Origin: Firmicutes bacterium UBA3906
GTDB lineage: Bacteria; Bacillota; Clostridia; Caldicoprobacterales; DTU083
Length of the DNA: 12,485 nucleotides
Direction of reading: 5' to 3'
Assembly: GCA_002391555.1 (NCBI GenBank)
Contig: DGFG01000021.1
Span: 20,416 to 32,900, forward strand
This document shows positions 8,350 to 12,485 of the stretch, piece after piece. Positions within the stretch are counted from its first letter, which is position 1; the number at the start of each line of letters is the position of its first letter. The translations under genes were made by a program, and so were the position numbers. The notes beneath the pieces are model-generated. The model searched no databases and was not told where the DNA came from. It saw nothing but the letters and a program-made list of their open reading frames with translations.

Positions 8350-8943
8350 TTATCTGGGTTGTATTCTATTGATGAGTTCATTTATTTCTTTGGTAAAGCC
8401 TGAAAGGGGTCTCCCCTCGCCTATCTGCTTGAAAATATCCTCTATCCTAGCCACAATGTCTGGATCAGCGGTGACTATTACTCTACTTATTCGGTCGTCC
8501 TGGTCCTTAACGGTCCTATCAACTTTTTTCTTAATCTGATCTGTAAGATCACCCTTGTACTGTTGATTAAACTGGACACCTACCATGGCCGTATTTCCAG
8601 TTATCAGGCAGGTAGCTGATTCAATTTCTCTAAGATCGCTAACTTTGTTAGCTATCTCTTCAGCCCTTTGCTGACTATCATTTCCTATCCTGTCTCCCAT
8701 ACCAGGTGAGTTCCTTGGAGCCCTTCTTTCCATTTGTGTACCCATCCCACCAGGCTTAGGTGACGGTGCGGGTACAGGTCCTGGTCCTCTTTGATTGGTA
8801 CGAGGAGTAAATCTAGTCTGTTGACCAGTCCCAGGTGAGGGATCAGCCTGGTAATCAGGCTGTTTTGAAGGTGCACATGAAACTATTAATCCTCCTATAA
8901 AAACTAGTGACAGGGCTAGGACAAGGTAATGCTTTTTTTTCAT
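8350..8943 (-). CDS. YhcN/YlaJ-like sporulation lipoprotein
   Basis: This is a 197-residue lipoprotein. Residues 1-22 are a signal peptide (MKKKH, then a hydrophobic core) ending in the lipobox I-V-S-C23, so Cys23 should be lipidated by Lgt and the protein tethered outside the membrane. Residues 30-85 are a Pro/Gly-rich linker (GPGPVPAPSPKPGG). Residues 90-197 form the folded domain: RAEEIANKVSDLREIESAT, then VGVQF, then VTADPDIVARIEDIFKQI. This pattern is that of the YhcN/YlaJ spore lipoprotein family, whose members affect spore outgrowth in Bacillus. The same pattern also resembles BON-like domains. AAGGAGG precedes the ATG. It lies 67 bp downstream of mtnA with only a weak AT-rich hairpin between, so it may have its own sporulation promoter or receive read-through. 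Confidence 0.8.
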   Translation of the reverse strand: MKKKHYLVLALSLVFIGGLIVSCAPSKQPDYQADPSPGTGQQTRFTPRTNQRGPGPVPAPSPKPGGMGTQMERRAPRNSPGMGDRIGNDSQQRAEEIANKVSDLREIESATCLITGNTAMVGVQFNQQYKGDLTDQIKKKVDRTVKDQDDRISRVIVTADPDIVARIEDIFKQIGEGRPLSGFTKEINELINRIQPR

Positions 8944-9010
8944 TATATCGCCTCCTTGTCACTAGTTTGTCTGTCACATCGGTTTTTATGAAATGTAATA
9001 AAAGCTCCTA

Positions 9011-10057
9011 TTACCTATTTTTATTTATTAATTTAAATTTCTCGAGATTTTTATCAAATGGTGGATAGATAGGACCATGCTCTGTAATTAAAGCTGTAAT
9101 TAGTCTATTTGGAGTCACATCAAAAGCAGGGTTAGCAACACTAATCCCCTCTGGTGCGATAATACAGTTTTCTACTTGGGTTACCTCTTGGCTCTTTCTT
9201 TCCTCTATAATAATCTCATCACCTGTTTCAATGGAAAAATCAAAGCTTGAAAAGGGCGCGGCTATATAAAAGGGTATTGAATGTTCCTTGGCTAAAACTG
9301 CTAAACTGTAGGTCCCTATTTTATTTGCAGTATCTCCATTTGAAGCGATTCTATCAGCACCAACTATTATAGAGGTGACTAAACCCTTACTCATAAAATA
9401 GCCAGCCATATTGTCAGTGATTAGGGTAGCAGGGATCCCATATTGAACCAGCTCCCAAGCTGTTAGCCTAGCTCCTTGTAGTAGGGGTCTGGTTTCATCT
9501 ACAAAGACTTTTATGTCTTTTCCTTGTTCAAACGCATACCTAATTACACCAATTGCAGTACCATAGGCCGCCGTAGCTAATGCACCGGCATTACAATGGG
9601 TTAAAATGTTCTCCTTTTCCTTTAATAACTTTGCTCCATGCTGGGCAATTGATATGTCTGTGTCTTTATTTTCTTTAACGATATTTTCAGTCTCATCTTG
9701 AATCATCCTGATAATTTTTTCAACTGGACAATTACGATTTTGGTCTACAAGTTCCATCAAACGGTCAACAGCCCAAGACAAGTTAACCGCAGTTGGCCTA
9801 GTTGCTTTTAAATAACTAGCTGCCTGGAAAAGGTTTGCTATAAATTCTTCTAAGCCCTTGTCTTTGTACTCTAAAGCAGCTAACAGGATACCATAAGCTG
9901 CTGCAATACCAATAGCCGGAGCCCCCCTGACCTTCATATTTACTATTGCATCTGCTACTTGCTTATATGTTTTACACTCTATTTTACTCATATCGTTAGG
10001 AAGCTTTGTTTGGTCTATTAGGACTAGTTTGTTATTGTATAATTTGATTACTTCCAT
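9011..10057 (-). CDS. mtnA: S-methyl-5-thioribose-1-phosphate isomerase
   Basis: This cytoplasmic enzyme converts methylthioribose-1-phosphate to methylthioribulose-1-phosphate in salvage of methylthioadenosine (EC 5.3.1.23). The 348 residues are full length. Substrate-site motifs are KVRGAPAIGIAAAYG (42-56), ILTHCNAGALATAAYG with catalytic Cys155, VDETRPLLQGARLTAWEL (186-203), ITDNMAGY, and VGADRIASNGDTANKIGT with catalytic Asp235. NPAFDVTP lies near the end. Cys155 and Asp235 correspond to Cys160 and Asp240 of B. subtilis MtnA. The eIF2B-like and ribose-1,5-bisphosphate isomerase relatives are less likely given these motifs. The RBS is GAGGTG. No other methionine-salvage gene (mtnK, mtnB, mtnD or an aldolase) is in the window. 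Confidence 0.93.
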   Translation of the reverse strand: MEVIKLYNNKLVLIDQTKLPNDMSKIECKTYKQVADAIVNMKVRGAPAIGIAAAYGILLAALEYKDKGLEEFIANLFQAASYLKATRPTAVNLSWAVDRLMELVDQNRNCPVEKIIRMIQDETENIVKENKDTDISIAQHGAKLLKEKENILTHCNAGALATAAYGTAIGVIRYAFEQGKDIKVFVDETRPLLQGARLTAWELVQYGIPATLITDNMAGYFMSKGLVTSIIVGADRIASNGDTANKIGTYSLAVLAKEHSIPFYIAAPFSSFDFSIETGDEIIIEERKSQEVTQVENCIIAPEGISVANPAFDVTPNRLITALITEHGPIYPPFDKNLEKFKLINKNR

Positions 10058-10113
10058 TTTAACACCTCAATTAGTTTTATATTGTAGCAAGTCTAGGTCA
10101 TAAACTACATAAT

Positions 10114-10150
10114 AAGCCCTAGGATAGCTAGCTCGTAAATCCCAGGGCTT
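10114..10150 (-). terminator. Probable terminator of the rnf operon
   Basis: Two arms (10114-10125 and 10139-10150) pair over 12 positions. The single A-C mismatch on the + strand becomes a G-U wobble in the - strand RNA, consistent with that strand being transcribed. It lies 4 bp after the rnfB stop. The tail TTATTATGT is a poor U-run. Confidence 0.65.
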
Positions 10151-10154
10151 TTAC

Positions 10155-11144
10155 TTATTTCATACTAATGGCTTTTACAGGACAGCTTTCTACACATTCT
10201 CCGCATCCTGTGCACTTATCATCTAGAATCCAATGCTTTTCCTTTTTGGCTCCCTCAATTGCATCAAACTTGCAATGTCTTTTACATATACCACAGCCTA
10301 CGCATAGGTCTTTATTAATGTGGGCAGTCTTCCTCATGTCAAAATCAGCATATATTGAACCTGTAGGACATTTCTCAGCACATACCATACAGTTGACACA
10401 CTTTTCATAATCAATACTAGCTAAGTTATTATCAAAATCTATAGCATCGAATTGACATGCCTTTACGCATATTCTACATCCTATACAACCGATGTCACAA
10501 TATGATTTTACCTGCCTTCCCTTGTCCTCTGACTTACAAGCCACTTGAACAAGGCTTGATTTTGGAATAAGCTCTATAAGGTCTTTTGGACACTCTTCTA
10601 CACATATACCACAAGAAGTACATTTGTCCTTGTCAACCTCTGCTATCCCCTTTTCATTTACATGTATTGCATCAAAGGGACATGCTCTCTCACAATTACC
10701 TAAACCTAAACATGCAAATTGACAGCTTTTTTGGCCACCCTGTAGCATAGCTGCAGCCTTACAGTCACTAATTCCTTCGTATTTATATTTTTCAGTAGCC
10801 TTTTCACAATCGCCCTGACAAAGAACCCTAGCAACACTTTCACTAAAGGCTTTTGCTTCTACGCCCATAATAGAACTGACCTTGTCAACTGTTGGTCTAC
10901 CACCAACAGGACATGCATCAACTGGGGCTTCACCTGCCACAATTGCAGCTGCAAGTCCATCACAACCAGGATAGCCACAAGCTCCACAGTTTGCACCTGG
11001 CAGGGCATCCCTAACTAAATCTATCTTTGGGTCCTGGTCTACTGCAAATTTCTTTGCTGCCACGCCAAGACCTACACCAAATAATAAACTCAAGCCACCT
11101 AAACTAAGTACTGGCTTTAGTAGTTGTCCTAGTACATCTAGCAT
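10155..11144 (-). CDS. rnfB: Rnf complex subunit RnfB, multi-cluster ferredoxin protein
   Basis: RnfB is the ferredoxin-accepting subunit of the Rnf ferredoxin:NAD+ oxidoreductase on the cytoplasmic membrane face. The 329 residues start with a hydrophobic anchor (about 5-30). The RnfB-specific 4Fe-4S motif C53-x2-C56-x4-C61-x16-C78 follows. Next come six ferredoxin-like cysteine groups, at 141-155, 175-185, 220-230, 249-259, 281-291 and 311-321. Up to seven 4Fe-4S clusters are therefore possible, far more than the three of the about 190-residue proteobacterial RnfB/RsxB. Long RnfB proteins of this kind are known from acetogenic clostridia. Extra cysteines at 109, 113, 128, 203 and 216 are not assigned. 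It is the last gene of the operon, 12 bp after rnfA, with AGGTGG as RBS. Confidence 0.96.
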   Translation of the reverse strand: MLDVLGQLLKPVLSLGGLSLLFGVGLGVAAKKFAVDQDPKIDLVRDALPGANCGACGYPGCDGLAAAIVAGEAPVDACPVGGRPTVDKVSSIMGVEAKAFSESVARVLCQGDCEKATEKYKYEGISDCKAAAMLQGGQKSCQFACLGLGNCERACPFDAIHVNEKGIAEVDKDKCTSCGICVEECPKDLIELIPKSSLVQVACKSEDKGRQVKSYCDIGCIGCRICVKACQFDAIDFDNNLASIDYEKCVNCMVCAEKCPTGSIYADFDMRKTAHINKDLCVGCGICKRHCKFDAIEGAKKEKHWILDDKCTGCGECVESCPVKAISMK

Positions 11145-11156
11145 ATCTCATCCCAC

Positions 11157-11744
11157 CTATCTAATTAATCCCTGAAAACCGAGAAAGGCAACTGACATAA
11201 GTCCTGCTGTTATCATAGCAATTGGAAACCCCTGTAAGGGCTTGGGTATATCTGATAGGTCTAGTCTCTCTCTAATACCTGCAAATAGGACAATTGCAAG
11301 GGTGAAGCCAAGAGCACCGCCCACACCATTTATTAGAGTCTGAAATAGGTCATAGCCCTCTTCAATGTTTATAATAGCTACCCCTAGCACCGCACAGTTT
11401 GTTGTAATAAGGGGTAGGTACACACCCAAGGCCTGATATAAGGAAGGACTGCTTTTCTGTATAACCATCTCTACAAATTGTACAAGTGCAGCAATTATAA
11501 GTATAAAGGCAAGGGTCTGCATATACTCAAGTTTTAATGGAACAAGAATAAAGTAATGGGCAAGATATGTTATAACCGAAGCCAGTGCCATTACAAAGGT
11601 AACCGCTAATCCCATACCAACTGCCGTTTCTACTCTTTTTGATACACCCAAAAAGGGACATATCCCCAAGAAACGTGACATTATAAAATTATTTACTAGT
11701 ATAGAGCTTAAAAGGATTACAAATATACTCAAAGCATAATCCAT
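11157..11744 (-). CDS. rnfA: Rnf complex membrane subunit RnfA
   Basis: RnfA is an integral membrane subunit of the Rnf complex, thought to pass electrons across the membrane with RnfE and to help couple electron flow to ion pumping. The 195 residues contain six hydrophobic helices. The conserved NNFIMSRFLGICPFLGVSK (18-36) holds Cys29 and LITTNCAVLGV holds Cys117. Equivalent cysteines in RnfA and RnfE ligate a membrane-embedded 2Fe-2S cluster in solved Rnf structures. GFTLAIVLFAGIRERLDLSDIP (about 145-166) is the conserved loop before the last helices. The start has GAGAGGGGA about 7 nt upstream. It lies 31 bp after rnfE and 12 bp before rnfB, so it is translated from one mRNA with them. Confidence 0.96.
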   Translation of the reverse strand: MDYALSIFVILLSSILVNNFIMSRFLGICPFLGVSKRVETAVGMGLAVTFVMALASVITYLAHYFILVPLKLEYMQTLAFILIIAALVQFVEMVIQKSSPSLYQALGVYLPLITTNCAVLGVAIINIEEGYDLFQTLINGVGGALGFTLAIVLFAGIRERLDLSDIPKPLQGFPIAMITAGLMSVAFLGFQGLIR

Positions 11745-11775
11745 TGCTTATCCCCTCTCATAAATAATATCTAAC

Positions 11776-12411
11776 CTATGCTTGCTTGCTTTCTTTTTTT
11801 TCTGTGATTTTGTTGATCAAAGCCAATACCAAACCTAGGGTAAAAAATGCACCTGGAGGCAATATCATAATGATGGCTGGCTTAAAACTAGTAAATAAAG
11901 AAAGACTTAATATGGAGCCCTCTCCTAAGAGCTTTATACCAAATATCGACCCTAGTCCTAAAAGCTCCCGTATCATGCCTAGTAGTGTAAGCGCTAGGGT
12001 AAAGCCAATACCCATGCCTATCCCATCCATAAAGGAATGAAAGGGTTTGTTTTTAGAAGCAAAGGATTCTGCACGAGCTAGTATAATACAATTTACAACT
12101 ATGAGCGGGATATACAAGCCAAGTGCATCATATAGGGCTGGGGTAAAAGCATGCATAAGCATATCTACAATTGTTACAAAGGATGCAATGACAACTACAT
12201 AGGCAGGAATCCTAACCTTTTCCGGTATATAATCCTTTAAAAGAGAAATAGCCAGGTTAGATAATGAGAGAACAAAGATTACAGCAACCCCCATGCCAAG
12301 ACCATTTATAGCTGCAGTAGTTACCGCCAAGGTGGGGCACATACCCAGTACAAGCCTAAAAATCGGGTTTTCTCTAATTATGCCATTTGACAAAATATCT
12401 TTTGCCTTCAT
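11776..12411 (-). CDS. rnfE: Rnf complex membrane subunit RnfE
   Basis: RnfE is the membrane partner of RnfA and shares its fold in inverted topology. The 211 residues have six hydrophobic helices. ENPIFRLVLGMCPTLAVT contains Cys25 and LIVVNCIILARAESFA contains Cys108, the counterparts of RnfA Cys29 and Cys117 and the likely other two ligands of the shared 2Fe-2S site. GIGFTLALTLLGMIRELLG lies near 132-152. The C-terminus is short and basic (KITEKKESKQA). Its ATG overlaps the rnfG TGA (ATGA), and its GGGGGTGAT ribosome site lies inside rnfG, so translation is probably coupled. The order G-E-A-B matches the clostridial rnfCDGEAB operon. Confidence 0.96.
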   Translation of the reverse strand: MKAKDILSNGIIRENPIFRLVLGMCPTLAVTTAAINGLGMGVAVIFVLSLSNLAISLLKDYIPEKVRIPAYVVVIASFVTIVDMLMHAFTPALYDALGLYIPLIVVNCIILARAESFASKNKPFHSFMDGIGMGIGFTLALTLLGMIRELLGLGSIFGIKLLGEGSILSLSLFTSFKPAIIMILPPGAFFTLGLVLALINKITEKKESKQA

Positions 12412-12485
12412 TGCTCATCACCCCCGTTTATTAGCTTTCCCTTGTAAAAATCAATTGCAGCGTCTACTGAATCAGTTACTGAATT
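12408..12485 (-). CDS. rnfG: Rnf complex subunit RnfG, C-terminal end only (partial)
   Basis: Only the last 25 codons are in the window. They end VDAAIDFYKGKLINGGDEQ and then TGA. The VxAAIDFY pattern suits the C-terminal helix of RnfG, the FMN-carrying flavoprotein subunit of Rnf. The assignment rests mostly on its place directly before rnfE, with which it overlaps by four bases. The flavin-attachment motif lies outside the window, and so, presumably, do rnfC and rnfD further upstream. Confidence 0.8.
   Translation of the reverse strand, partial: NSVTDSVDAAIDFYKGKLINGGDEQ

Noticed and set aside
8685..8876. A second - strand frame of 63 codons inside the lipoprotein gene
   Set aside because: It overlaps the Pro/Gly-rich linker in another frame, and its Leu/His-rich composition is what that linker gives when shifted.
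8944..9010. Terminator for mtnA (GTAATA...TATTAC) and a sporulation-sigma promoter for the lipoprotein
   Set aside because: The stem is six mostly A-T pairs and overlaps the mtnA stop. No -10/-35 pair fits sigma-E, F, G or K well enough.

Overview
The window reads as chromosomal DNA of a low-GC, anaerobic, endospore-forming Firmicute, probably Clostridia or Tissierellia. The evidence is a CIRCE-controlled groESL operon, an Rnf complex with a long multi-cluster RnfB, a YhcN/YlaJ-type spore lipoprotein, a SPOR-domain protein and AT-rich codon use with strong GGAGG ribosome binding sites. The placement below phylum level is inference. I see no phage, plasmid, insertion sequence, CRISPR array, tRNA or rRNA.

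Layout. 1-341 (-) is the 5' part of a membrane-anchored SPOR-domain gene cut by the window edge. It diverges from a DUF6062-type protein with two Cys/His modules (456-1187, +). Next on the + strand come a sigma-A-like promoter, a perfect CIRCE operator, groES and groEL, closed by a strong terminator at 3381-3420. Everything to the right is on the - strand. In window order these are a DivIVA-like coiled-coil protein and a patatin-like hydrolase (probably one transcript), nicotinate phosphoribosyltransferase with its own promoter and terminator, a small PF04020-type membrane protein, lgt with a near-consensus promoter, a YhcN/YlaJ-like lipoprotein, mtnA, and the end of an Rnf operon (rnfG partial, rnfE, rnfA, rnfB).

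How the genes fit together. groES/groEL form the heat-shock chaperonin, presumably repressed by HrcA encoded elsewhere. RnfG, E, A and B belong to the membrane ferredoxin:NAD+ oxidoreductase that stores energy as an ion gradient. Lgt lipidates prolipoproteins, and a lipobox-bearing spore lipoprotein lies immediately upstream of it in the transcription direction. PncB makes nicotinate mononucleotide for NAD salvage, and MtnA isomerises methylthioribose-1-phosphate. Most transcription units are separated by clear hairpins, so this is a string of small housekeeping units rather than one system.

I found no convincing new multi-gene system. The items most worth a second look are a start-less 39-codon protein-like remnant upstream of pncB (6529-6648), the internally duplicated Cys/His protein next to groESL, the overlap of the groESL terminator with the end of the opposing DivIVA-like gene, and the acidic C-terminal tail on Lgt.
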